From contig NZ_CP130831.1 in the NCBI RefSeq assembly GCF_030549525.1, positions 2,877,501-2,941,500 on the forward strand: 64,000 nucleotides of DNA, given 5' to 3'. The translations under genes and the position numbers were made by a program. The notes below the pieces were generated by a model, which saw nothing but the letters and a program-made list of their open reading frames with translations, ran no database searches and was not told where the DNA came from. The DNA comes from Stenotrophomonas sp. 704A1 (GTDB lineage Bacteria; Pseudomonadota; Gammaproteobacteria; Xanthomonadales; Xanthomonadaceae). Positions 53,369 to 64,000 of the stretch are shown piece by piece (position 1 is the first letter of the stretch; each line of letters begins with the position of its first letter).

Positions 53369-55012
53369 TCAGGCCAGGGACGGCCCGCGGTTCTCATGCT
53401 GGCGGGTGTCGATCGCCAGCTGCTGCTCGCGCTGCTGGTTGTCGCCGGCGAGCTCGCGTGCCGTCTCGTCCATCGAGCGCGCAGGCTGCGCCGTATCCAC
53501 ACTGGCACGCTCGCCGGGAATCAGGCCGGCCACCCACAGGCGATCACCGGCCACCATCACCCGATCGACGCGCTCGGCTTCGTGGATGCCATTGCGCTTG
53601 GATTCCAGCACGGCCTGCATCACGTGCCCATCGCCGATATCGCCCGGCGTGCCCTGGCGGATGCGCTCGAACAGGGCGGCATCATTGGGCGACAGCGACT
53701 CGACGGCACTGCGCGGCTGCGACGACACGGGCGGCATCTCCATCGCGTCGGGGGCAGCTGCGGCCGGATTGGCCGCAGCCTGCTGCCGTGCCTGCACCTG
53801 CTCCGGCTGGAACTCACTTCGGGTATAAGGCGGGCGCTGCGGCGGCCAGTTCTCGGCGCGGTCGAATTCGGTGGTGGGCGCGTACTCCCTTGCCACCGCC
53901 GCATCGTTCAACTGCCGGCGTGCGTCCTCATCGATGATGTTGCCCGGGCGCAGCGGCAGGCCCTGGTCCTGCTGGAACTCGCGCATCGCCGCCTGCATGC
54001 CTGCATCGAAGGTGCGCGCTTCGCGTTCGGCGCGCGGGTTGGGTTCGGCCAGGTAACCCAGCGCTTCCAGCTGGCGGCGCATCTCGAACACGGGTTCGCC
54101 CCTCTCACCCGGGCCCAGGTTGCCGTCGGCCAGCGGCCCGCTCAGGTCGGTCACCGTCTTCCGCTTGAAATCGGGATCAACCGCCAGTGTCTCGCTGCGC
54201 ATGCGCTGCAGCAGCGCGTCGTCAATGTGGCCATTGGCCGGGGTGATGCCCCGCTCGGTCTGGAAGCGGCGCACGGCCTGTTCGGTGGACGGACCGAAAT
54301 CACCGTCGGGATTGATCGCGACGTTGGCGTTGTTGCGGATGTCCAGCCGCTGCAGGTACTGCTGCGCTTCCAGCACCTGCTGGCTGGCATCGCCGCGCTG
54401 CAGGTCCATGGCCGCAGCGGTGCCCTGCGCGGCCGGCACCGGCATCTGGAAGTCCGGCTGCTGCACGCGCTGGACCAGGCCAGCCACCTGCGATTCCCAT
54501 CCGGTCGCCAGCGCGGCGATGCTGTCGGGGTACGGGCTGCCGTTGTTCAACTCACCGCCGTTGACCGACGCCCGCGCCTGGCGGTAGTCGACATGGTCGG
54601 CATTGACGTTGTCGGAGAGCCGCGCGCCGAACATGCCATCGCGCATGCCCACCACCAGCACCCGGGTGGCGATCTCCGCTTCCGCCGCACGCTCTGGATG
54701 CTCGACCAGCTCGCGCCCCATGCCCAGCGCTTCACCCAGCCGCTCATAGTTGTTGACGTGGGTCAGGTGGGCAAAGCCCCGGCCGTAGTACTCTTCGCCG
54801 CCGAAGTAACGCAGGTCCACCGCCTGCTTCCTGCCCCAGTCTTCCTCGGGCGCGGCGAAATTGCGCGACTCGTGCTGCGCCGTGGCCAGCACATAGGCAA
54901 TCTGCCGATGATCGGTGATGCCATTGTCGATGCAGGTACGGACGATCATCTCGACCGACTGGTCGCGGGTCAGGCCGAAGCCCACCCCGCTCTTTCCATA
55001 GCCATCACTCAT
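53369..55012 (-). CDS. T4SS effector: GH19-like muramidase, two peptidoglycan-binding domains, XVIPCD
   Basis: 547 residues, no signal peptide. Domain order: GH19/chitinase-like lysozyme domain (about 12-190) with AQHESRNF (Glu48, candidate catalytic acid) and YYGRGFAHLTHVNNYERLG (75-93, second site); PG_binding_1 domain (about 205-270, DGDFGPSTEQAVRRFQTE); a second one (about 305-375); linker rich in Ala, Gln and Pro; C-terminal XVIPCD-type region (about 445-547) with DAALFERIRQGTPGD, VMVAGDRLWVAGLIPGERAS and a final Gln/Glu-rich tail. The architecture equals the X. citri effector Xac2609. It should be delivered into rival bacteria and degrade their wall. The gene upstream is the likely immunity gene. 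Confidence 0.9.
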   Translation of the reverse strand: MSDGYGKSGVGFGLTRDQSVEMIVRTCIDNGITDHRQIAYVLATAQHESRNFAAPEEDWGRKQAVDLRYFGGEEYYGRGFAHLTHVNNYERLGEALGMGRELVEHPERAAEAEIATRVLVVGMRDGMFGARLSDNVNADHVDYRQARASVNGGELNNGSPYPDSIAALATGWESQVAGLVQRVQQPDFQMPVPAAQGTAAAMDLQRGDASQQVLEAQQYLQRLDIRNNANVAINPDGDFGPSTEQAVRRFQTERGITPANGHIDDALLQRMRSETLAVDPDFKRKTVTDLSGPLADGNLGPGERGEPVFEMRRQLEALGYLAEPNPRAEREARTFDAGMQAAMREFQQDQGLPLRPGNIIDEDARRQLNDAAVAREYAPTTEFDRAENWPPQRPPYTRSEFQPEQVQARQQAAANPAAAAPDAMEMPPVSSQPRSAVESLSPNDAALFERIRQGTPGDIGDGHVMQAVLESKRNGIHEAERVDRVMVAGDRLWVAGLIPGERASVDTAQPARSMDETARELAGDNQQREQQLAIDTRQHENRGPSLA

Positions 55013-55056
55013 CTCTCAGTACTCCCTGTGCATGTCGATTCCCTTCCGCGCGGCAA

Positions 55057-56139
55057 CTATTCCAGCAGGTCCGACTCGGTCGGGCGCTCACCCCTGCAGG
55101 TGTCGTAGCGACGTGCCAGCACGGTGCGTGGCTGGGTTCCGCGCAGCTGGATCACCTTGTCCTCGCGCTCGCACGGGCTGACCCGTGCGCGCAGGACGAA
55201 CCGGCCGTGGTCGATGTGGTCGATATCGCGCCCGCCAATCGCCGCTTCCAGCGCCGTGGCCCGCACATAGCGGTTGCGCTTGGCGTCGAACAGGTAGAAC
55301 GCATGGACGGGTACGTTGTAGACACCGGTGTTGTCCTGCCATACCTGCAGGTCGGGCATGCCATCACCGTTGAAGTCCGCAACGGTCAGCAGCACGGAAG
55401 CGGACCCCCGCGCATCCGCGCCGGCCCGGGTCAGGCGCGGTTGTACGCCGGTGACCATCACCTTGCGGCCGCCGCGGGTCACCTCCATGGCCTGCACCTG
55501 GCAGGTGGTCACGTTGTCGGTGCCACTGCAGTCGGCCACCTTGAACACGACCTGCAGGGCAGGCGAGATGTCGCCCGGGCCGGGCTGCAGGGTGATCCTG
55601 CCCTGGGCGTCCGGCGCGCCATCGGCAGTATGGCTCGCGGCCTGCGCCGGGGCCCGGGCCGCGTTGGCTTCGGCAACCAGTGCAGCCGCTCCCCCACCCT
55701 GCAACTGGCGCGCGCGCAGCAGCGTCATGTGGGTGCGGCACTGCTGTGCATCCAGCTGGGCAGCGGCGTCGCCCGCCAGCGGGCAGCGGCTGTCCCGCTG
55801 GCCGATCCATTGCCGCTGCAGGACACGCAGCACGCGCTGGTCACCCACTGGCAGTGCCGACAATGCCGCTGAGTAGGCGGCGTTGAGGGCATCGTCATGG
55901 ATCTTCAATTCGCTGTCGACACAGCGCCGGCGGGCATCGACCGTAGTGGCGGCGGCCATGCACGGCGCGTACGCCGGACCCAGGTAGCGCGCATCGCCGG
56001 CCAGCAGCTCGGCACCGCTGGGCACCTTGCGCGCCGCCTGGGGCGCTGCCTGCGCGGACGCACCGAGGCATGTGGCCAGAAGCAGCAGGGCGGCCGTCAC
56101 CCGGATGCGCTGCCCGCGCACACGATCAGACTTCAACAT
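55057..56139 (-). CDS. Immunity protein: LprI-like (DUF1311) domain plus XAC2610-like C-terminal domain
   Basis: 360 residues from ATG 56139 with AAGGAA upstream. Signal peptide about 1-31 (VTAALLLLATCLGASAQA). Residues about 60-150 resemble LprI lysozyme-inhibitor repeats: CMAAATTVDARRRCVDSELK, LNAAYSAALSALPVGDQRVL and QRQWIGQRDSRC. Residues about 215-345 resemble the X. citri Xac2610 inhibitor: SASVLLTVADFNGDGMPDLQ (a calcium-loop-like motif) and NVPVHAFYLFDAKRNRYV. Xac2610 is the periplasmic immunity partner of Xac2609. Position directly before the GH19 effector (44 bp) agrees. The fusion of both inhibitor types in one chain is unusual. Confidence 0.82.
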   Translation of the reverse strand: MLKSDRVRGQRIRVTAALLLLATCLGASAQAAPQAARKVPSGAELLAGDARYLGPAYAPCMAAATTVDARRRCVDSELKIHDDALNAAYSAALSALPVGDQRVLRVLQRQWIGQRDSRCPLAGDAAAQLDAQQCRTHMTLLRARQLQGGGAAALVAEANAARAPAQAASHTADGAPDAQGRITLQPGPGDISPALQVVFKVADCSGTDNVTTCQVQAMEVTRGGRKVMVTGVQPRLTRAGADARGSASVLLTVADFNGDGMPDLQVWQDNTGVYNVPVHAFYLFDAKRNRYVRATALEAAIGGRDIDHIDHGRFVLRARVSPCEREDKVIQLRGTQPRTVLARRYDTCRGERPTESDLLE

Positions 56140-56293
56140 GCATTTCCTTCCCTGGGGGCACTGGCTGGCCCCGTCCTTGTCCGATGATGGAGGCTGCACG
56201 ATGGCGCGTGCAACTTCAGCGACTCCGGTCACAGCTGCCATTCAGTACCCCGCCTCGGCGCCGTTCCAGGCATCGGACGGTGCCCGGACGCCG

Positions 56294-58831
56294 CTATCTG
56301 GGCAACGCATACGCCATCACGTAATCGCCCTTCGGGGTTTCCATGAAATGGTGGCCGCCGGCCATGATCACCACGTACTGCCGCCCGCCCTGCTCGTACA
56401 CCATGGGATTGGCCTGGCCGCCGGCCGGCAGCCGGGTGTGCCACAGCTCCTTGCCGGTCTTCAGATCGATGGCACGCAGCAGGTCATCGGTAGCGGCGGC
56501 GATGAAGACCAGGCCACTGGCGGTGACCACCGAACCGCCGTTGTTCGGCGTACCGATCTCGATCGGCAGGCCGGAGCGTATCCCGAACGGGCCGTTGCCA
56601 CGCGCACTGCCGAACGGGCGGTCCCACAGCAACTTGCCGCTGCGCAGGTCGATGGCGCGGATGCCGCCATAGGGCGGCTGCTTGCACAGCAGTCCGGTGA
56701 ACGGCAGCCGCCATCCGGCATTGACGTCGATGCCATAGGGCGTGCCGACCTGCGGGTCCCCTGCCCCTTCGGCGCCCCCCTTGTCGGCGCGGATCTGTTC
56801 GCGCGGCAGCCAGCCCTTGCGGTCCGCTTCGGCGCGCGGCACCAGCCGGTTGTAGTTGGGCATGTCGTTGTAGTTGGCCACGATCACGCCACGACGCGTG
56901 TCGATGGCCACGCTGCCCCAGTCCGAGCCGCCGTTGTAGCCGGGATATTCGATGGAATGGCGGTCGCTGGTCGGCGGCGTGTAGAAGCCTTCGTAATGCG
57001 CCTTGCGGAACTGGATGCGGCACACCAGCTGGTCGATGGGGGTGATGCCCCACATGTCACGCTCGGTCAGCGCGTTGGCGCGCCGCAGCGTGTGGTACAG
57101 CGAGAACAGCTGCGTTGGCGCGCGCTGCTCCGGCTCGACACCGCCGCCAGGCACGCTGCGCTCCTCTGCGGGGGTGAGCAGCTGGCCGTTGCGGCGGTCC
57201 AGGATGTACAGGTCGCCCTGCTTGGTCGGCAGCAGGATCGCTGGCACCTTGCCCGCTGCCGTCGGGAAGTCGATCAGGCTGGCCTGCGAACCCAGGTCGT
57301 AGTCCCACACATCCTTACGGACCGCCTGGAAGTGCCAGACCGGCTTGCCGCTGGTCACATCGATGGCGACCAGCGAGGTCGCATAGCGGTTCTGGTTGTC
57401 CGTGCGCGAACCACTCCAGTAGTCACCGGCGGCATTGCCCATCGGCAGATACACCAGCCCCAGCTGCTCGTCACCGGTCGCCGTGGTCCACATGTTCGGA
57501 GTACCGCGGGTGTAGGTCTGCTCGCGCGGCGGCAGCCCGCTGCGCTCGGGCCGGTCCATGTCCCAGGCCCAGCGCAGCTTGCCGGTGACGGCGTCGTACG
57601 CCTGGATCACCCCCGACGGCGCATCCCGGCGCTGGCCATCCAGCACCTGGTGGCCGGTGACGATGACGCCGCGCACGATGGCCGGCGGCGAGGTGATCGA
57701 TACATAGCCCGGCGGCACCTCGCCCATGCCCAGAGTGATGTCGACCTGGCCGTTGTTGCCGAAGTTGATGCACGGACGCCCGCTGTCGGCATCCACGGCG
57801 ATGATCCGGCCATCCAGCGTGCCTTCGATGATGCGCGCCGTGCAGGCCGGACGGCTGCCGGGCGCTGCACGACGGCTCACCGGGGTCGGCGGCGGTGCCG
57901 GCAATGCCAGGTCCGCCGCAGCATCGGCCAAGGCGGCGTCGGCCACCGTCGGCGCAGGCGGCTGTTCGTAGTACGACACACCGCGGCAGGCGGCGGTATA
58001 CGGAATCGAAGCGTCCTTCACCTTCGGGTCGAATCGCCACAGCTCCTTGCCGCTGCTCGCGTCGAGAGCAATCAGCTGATTGCGCGCCGAGCACAGGTAC
58101 AGGCGATCGCCGATCTTCAGTGGCGTGGTCTCCGCGCCCCAACGCTTCTTCGGCACATCGCCGGTGCGGAACTGCCAGGCCAGCTGCAGCGTGCCCACAT
58201 TGGCCGGGGTGATCTGCTGCAGCGGCGAGAACCGCGTGGCCGCGTTGTTGCGGCCCCATGCCGGCCAGTCGCCGTCGGCCGGCTGGTCGGCCGGCTGCAG
58301 GCCAGTGGTATCCCGGGTCGGGTCGAGCCCTGCGCTGACCGCTGCTTCGGGGAACGGCTGCTGTCCGTCGACCCAGCCATGCGGCGCGAAGGCGAGGCCA
58401 AAGGCAGCCACGAACACCAGCATCAATACCGCGGCCACGCTGCGCGACAGGCGCCTGGAGACCGGCGCCTGCAGCGTGGGGGCCAGCAGCGCCAGCACGA
58501 TGCCCAGCGCCGTGACCAGGCCCAGGCGGGGCACCCAGCGCCAGTAGTCGCTGCCGGACTCCCACCAGGTCCACAGCAGCGTGCCGACGAACACCAGCGC
58601 GTACACCCCCGCACCACTGCGGCGGTTGGCCCACAGCAGGCCGCCACTGAGCAGCATGCCGAGGCCGGCGATGGCGTAGTACCAGGAGCCGCCCAGGTTG
58701 CCCAGCCACGCGCCCAGCCCGCCGATGACCGGGCCCAGCACCAGCAGCAGCAGCGACAGGACGATGACGAGCGGATGCCGGCGCGTTCCGGCATTCGGGG
58801 ACGGGGACGGGGACTGCGGCGTGGCGGACAT
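56294..58831 (-). CDS. gcd: Membrane-bound PQQ-dependent glucose dehydrogenase
   Basis: 845 residues from ATG 58831 with GGAGATC upstream. An N-terminal membrane domain with five helices (about 20-165) precedes a PQQ-binding eight-bladed propeller with repeats such as KLRWAWDMDRP, KPVWHFQAVRKDVWDYDLG (W-motif) and ELWHTRLPAGGQANPMVYE. The ADQPADGDWPAWGRNNAATRF start and the SDWGSVAIDTRRG segment are family-typical. It oxidises glucose to gluconolactone in the periplasm and passes electrons to ubiquinone. No pqq synthesis genes are in the window. Antisense frames over it are not genes. Confidence 0.94.
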   Translation of the reverse strand: MSATPQSPSPSPNAGTRRHPLVIVLSLLLLVLGPVIGGLGAWLGNLGGSWYYAIAGLGMLLSGGLLWANRRSGAGVYALVFVGTLLWTWWESGSDYWRWVPRLGLVTALGIVLALLAPTLQAPVSRRLSRSVAAVLMLVFVAAFGLAFAPHGWVDGQQPFPEAAVSAGLDPTRDTTGLQPADQPADGDWPAWGRNNAATRFSPLQQITPANVGTLQLAWQFRTGDVPKKRWGAETTPLKIGDRLYLCSARNQLIALDASSGKELWRFDPKVKDASIPYTAACRGVSYYEQPPAPTVADAALADAAADLALPAPPPTPVSRRAAPGSRPACTARIIEGTLDGRIIAVDADSGRPCINFGNNGQVDITLGMGEVPPGYVSITSPPAIVRGVIVTGHQVLDGQRRDAPSGVIQAYDAVTGKLRWAWDMDRPERSGLPPREQTYTRGTPNMWTTATGDEQLGLVYLPMGNAAGDYWSGSRTDNQNRYATSLVAIDVTSGKPVWHFQAVRKDVWDYDLGSQASLIDFPTAAGKVPAILLPTKQGDLYILDRRNGQLLTPAEERSVPGGGVEPEQRAPTQLFSLYHTLRRANALTERDMWGITPIDQLVCRIQFRKAHYEGFYTPPTSDRHSIEYPGYNGGSDWGSVAIDTRRGVIVANYNDMPNYNRLVPRAEADRKGWLPREQIRADKGGAEGAGDPQVGTPYGIDVNAGWRLPFTGLLCKQPPYGGIRAIDLRSGKLLWDRPFGSARGNGPFGIRSGLPIEIGTPNNGGSVVTASGLVFIAAATDDLLRAIDLKTGKELWHTRLPAGGQANPMVYEQGGRQYVVIMAGGHHFMETPKGDYVMAYALPR

Positions 58832-58987
58832 CGACGATCTCCGGGGGCAGCATGCCCTGTTATCCCACCGCCGACGTGAAGCGCGCGCGTAATCTGTTTG
58901 CGCCCCCTGCAACCGGCATGCACGCCGCGGAAACGACGACGCCGGCACAGGGCCGGCGTCGTCGGGTACCTCGGGCTCGCGGCAGGA

Positions 58988-61702
<2,715 letters not shown>

Positions 61703-61934
61703 TCGGGTTCCGTTGTCTGGTAGCGGTCCAGTCCGGCGCAGCCCTCTGCGGGAGGGGGTCGTGCCGGAACCTCGATTCAACCTGTGGATACTACCACAAC
61801 GGCCCGTTTTCCGCCTCCCTTTACCGGGATTTTACCGGCACAAATCAGGAACTTAGGGGCTGCAGGGCACCGGAAGGCACGATCGGGACGGGGCCGGGGG
61901 CCTTTCCAGCGGAAAGGATCCGCCCCCGCCCTCT

Positions 61935-62999
61935 TCAGGTCCCGAAGGCTGCGCGCATGTTCTCGACGGTCGGGTTCAGGATCACCCCGCGCTCGGTCAC
62001 GATGGCGTCGATCAGCTCGCCCGGTGTCACGTCGAATACCGGATTCCAGGCCGCGATGCCCTCGGCGACCGTGCGCGTGCCTCCCACGCCATACAGCTCG
62101 CCCGGGTCACGCTGCTCGATCTCGATCTGGCTGCCGTCCACGGTGTCCATGTCCACCGTCGAGGACGGCGCCACCACCATGAACCGGACGCCGTGGTGGC
62201 GCGCGGCGATGGCCAGCTGGTAGGTGCCGATCTTGTTGGCGGTATCGCCATTGGCGCAGATGCGGTCGGCGCCGACGATCACCCACTGCACGGCACCGGT
62301 CTTCATCAGGTGCGAGGCAGCCGAGTCGGCGATCAGCGTGGCGTCGATGCCATCCTGCTGCAGTTCCCACACGGTCAGGCGCGCGCCCTGCAGCCACGGC
62401 CGGGTCTCGCCGGCAAACACGCGGGCGATGCGGTTCTGCGCCATGCCGGCGCGGATCACGCCCAGCGCGGTACCGAAGCCGGCGGTGGCCAGCGAGCCGG
62501 TGTTGCAGTGGGTCAGCACACCGCTGCCGGCGTCGATCAGACCGGCCCCCAGTGCACCCATGTGGCGGTTGGCGGCCAGATCTTCCTCGGCGATCGCCTG
62601 CGCCTCGGCCTCCAGCACGGCCTTCCAGTCGGCGCCGGCGGTGGCCAGGCAACGGCGCATCCGTGCCAGCGCCCAGGCCAGATTGACCGCGGTCGGGCGC
62701 GACGCGTTCAAGCGCTGCAGGGCCGGCTCCAGCTGCTGCAGTGCATGCGCACCGTCGGCCGCCTGCACATCGCGTGCTGCCAGCACCACGCCCCAGGCCG
62801 CGGCGATGCCGATGGCCGGCGCGCCGCGCACGGTCAGCGCATGGATGGCCGCGGCAACCGCATCACTGTCATGACAGGCCACGTGTTCGACCACGAACGG
62901 CAGCTTGCGCTGGTCCAGCAGCTGCAGGGTGTCACCGGTCCACAGGATCGGGCGGATGTGGTCGTAACGGGCGTAGTCGAGGTCGGTGGCAGTGTTCAT
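61935..62999 (-). CDS. mtnA: S-methyl-5-thioribose-1-phosphate isomerase
   Basis: 354 residues from ATG 62999. Family segments: [20 protein letters not shown] (about 50-69), [20 protein letters not shown] with the catalytic Cys (about 160-180), [20 protein letters not shown] with the catalytic Asp (about 235-254), then the C-terminal [20 protein letters not shown]. It is part of methionine salvage, converting methylthioribose-1-phosphate to methylthioribulose-1-phosphate. Divergent neighbours none; gyrA is downstream in the same direction with a 232-bp gap. Confidence 0.96.
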   Translation of the reverse strand: MNTATDLDYARYDHIRPILWTGDTLQLLDQRKLPFVVEHVACHDSDAVAAAIHALTVRGAPAIGIAAAWGVVLAARDVQAADGAHALQQLEPALQRLNASRPTAVNLAWALARMRRCLATAGADWKAVLEAEAQAIAEEDLAANRHMGALGAGLIDAGSGVLTHCNTGSLATAGFGTALGVIRAGMAQNRIARVFAGETRPWLQGARLTVWELQQDGIDATLIADSAASHLMKTGAVQWVIVGADRICANGDTANKIGTYQLAIAARHHGVRFMVVAPSSTVDMDTVDGSQIEIEQRDPGELYGVGGTRTVAEGIAAWNPVFDVTPGELIDAIVTERGVILNPTVENMRAAFGT

Positions 63000-63046
63000 G
63001 CGCCCATTGTAGGGCCACGCCCGGCAGGGTTGGAGCCTGCGCGGGC

Positions 63047-63778
63047 TCAATTCACCGAGAATTCGGCGCGGCAGCCACCATCGACCCAGATGCCGCTGCG
63101 GTTCCAACCCCAGGTCCGGCCTTCCTCGCAGGGCGTGCTCGACAGCTGGTTGGACACCGTGGCGCTGCTGGAAATGCTGGCCCCGCAGAAGCGGCGCTTC
63201 TTGGATTTGGATTCGCAGGTCAGCCGGCGCGGCATGTCGACGAATCGTCCCTGCTCATCGGCCACCTCGAAGTCGCCCTGGCAGCCGCGGCTGGTCCAAA
63301 CCTCGTTGCGCTTGTAGCCCCAGCCCTGGCCTTCCCGGCACGGCATCACCGACAGCTGCCGCAGCAGCCGGACCGGCGCACCGTCCAGGCGCACCGGGCA
63401 ACTCTGCGGGCGGCCACTGGATTCACAACGCACCACCCGCCGCACCAGCCGCTTGCGGCCGTCCGCGGCAGGCGCCACCCCGGCATCGGTGCCACGTGCG
63501 CGGAATTCGGCACGACAGCCCAGGGTCACCCACACGCCACTGCGGTCGGTGCCCCATTCGCTGCCGCGGATGCAGCTGTTGCTGGACAGCTGCCGGATCA
63601 GGTCGACACCGTTGCTGACATCGATATCACAGTGCACCCACGCCATGTCGCGCGATTCGCAGGTCACCACTTCCCCGTCGTAGCCGGCCGTCTGCGCCGA
63701 CGCCGACGACGGCAGCAGCCCACCCCATATCGCCACGGAGTACATCGGTGCCGCCACGACCGCGAACCACTTGACCAA
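63047..63778 (-). CDS. DUF3011 protein with three repeats
   Basis: About 243 residues if started at the TTG at 63778 (GGGGAAA lies eight bases upstream; an ATG eleven codons in is an alternative but would shorten the signal peptide). Signal peptide about 1-28. Three similar repeats (about 35-90, 115-170, 180-243) each have a CES-type strand, CxxGxxWG(x)RxxxWVxxGC and a C-terminal ADFE/AEF, with paired Cys. The pattern is DUF3011. Probably periplasmic or secreted, common in Xanthomonadaceae, function unknown. Confidence 0.82.
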   Translation of the reverse strand: MVKWFAVVAAPMYSVAIWGGLLPSSASAQTAGYDGEVVTCESRDMAWVHCDIDVSNGVDLIRQLSSNSCIRGSEWGTDRSGVWVTLGCRAEFRARGTDAGVAPAADGRKRLVRRVVRCESSGRPQSCPVRLDGAPVRLLRQLSVMPCREGQGWGYKRNEVWTSRGCQGDFEVADEQGRFVDMPRRLTCESKSKKRRFCGASISSSATVSNQLSSTPCEEGRTWGWNRSGIWVDGGCRAEFSVN

Positions 63779-63915
63779 AGCTTTCCCCAGGGAATGGATG
63801 AACCGCGATGCCAGTGTGCGGCAACAGCTGTGATAAGAGCATCATCGCGCTTGCTGAATCAAGCGCGAAACCGCACTGTTTCATTCAGTCTGTAGCGTTC
63901 AGGAAAACGCCGGGG

Positions 63916-64000
63916 TCAGGCGTGGGCGAAATCGAACGCAAGCACGTCGGCAATGCGCGGCGTGCGATTCATCGCCATCAGCAGGCGGTCGATGCCGACC
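63916..64000 (-). CDS. epmA: EpmA-like (class II aaRS-fold EF-P lysine ligase), 3' end
   Basis: Only the last 27 codons are in the window: GIDRLLMAMNRTPRIADVLA followed by FDFAHA and TGA. The GIDRL motif with a short acidic-aromatic end is typical of EpmA (PoxA/GenX), the ligase that adds beta-lysine to elongation factor P; lysyl-tRNA synthetase end sequences are similar, so a small doubt remains. Confidence 0.7.
   Translation of the reverse strand, partial: VGIDRLLMAMNRTPRIADVLAFDFAHA

Noticed and set aside
56027..58879. 950-codon rightward open frame
   Set aside because: Antisense to the glucose dehydrogenase gene and the immunity gene; no signal, motif or ribosome site.

Overview
The window is high-G+C bacterial chromosome. 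It fits the Xanthomonadaceae, most likely Stenotrophomonas (S. maltophilia complex). The reasons are: short intergenic palindromes ending in GTAG, like the SMAG/REP elements of S. maltophilia; two XVIPCD-type effectors of the Xanthomonadales bacterial-killing type IV secretion system; DUF3011 and XAC2610-like proteins; and a GyrA with Gln at position 83. Assignment is from gene content and motifs only.

Layout. 1-2.4 kb: end of macA and macB (ABC export). 2.5-3.9 kb: small secreted proteins, one with EF-hands. 3.9-6.2 kb: a T4SS effector and its candidate lipoprotein immunity gene. 7-8.5 kb: HxlR regulator divergent from an AcuI/YhdH-type reductase. 8.6-11.4 kb: a UvrD-superfamily helicase with a nuclease-like insertion and a C-terminal zinc ribbon. 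11.5-12.7 kb: a low-G+C two-gene Pycsar-type antiphage module (membrane effector plus cyclase) beside tRNA-Ser(TGA) at 12.9 kb. 13-19.7 kb: an uncharacterised protein, LysR/azoreductase, SH3 protein, serS and two TonB-like proteins. 19.7-23.7 kb: a 49-bp tandem REP array, then aroA, pheA and serC. 23.8-26.9 kb: a double-FHA membrane protein, two PHA-granule-type proteins and a membrane-anchored Mrr-like protein.

26.9-34.4 kb: complete histidine utilisation cluster (hutF-hutC leftward, hutI-hutH-hutG-hutU rightward) around one control region with a HutC-type operator. The route goes through formimidoylglutamate deiminase (HutF) and N-formylglutamate deformylase (HutG), giving glutamate. 34.5-50 kb: accessory and envelope genes: serine hydrolase, TonB-dependent receptor, TetR/thioesterase, agmatine deiminase/LysR, SGNH hydrolase, metalloprotease-like protein, S9 peptidase. 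50.6-53.3 kb: HipA-like/DUF3037 pair and a second serine hydrolase. 53.4-56.1 kb: a second T4SS effector (GH19-like muramidase with two peptidoglycan-binding domains) with a LprI/XAC2610-like immunity protein. 56.3-64 kb: membrane glucose dehydrogenase, gyrA, mtnA, a DUF3011 protein and the end of epmA.

The most interesting content is conflict-related: the Pycsar-type module next to tRNA-Ser, the nuclease-helicase beside it, and two effector/immunity pairs for contact-dependent killing. The rest is core metabolism and envelope functions.
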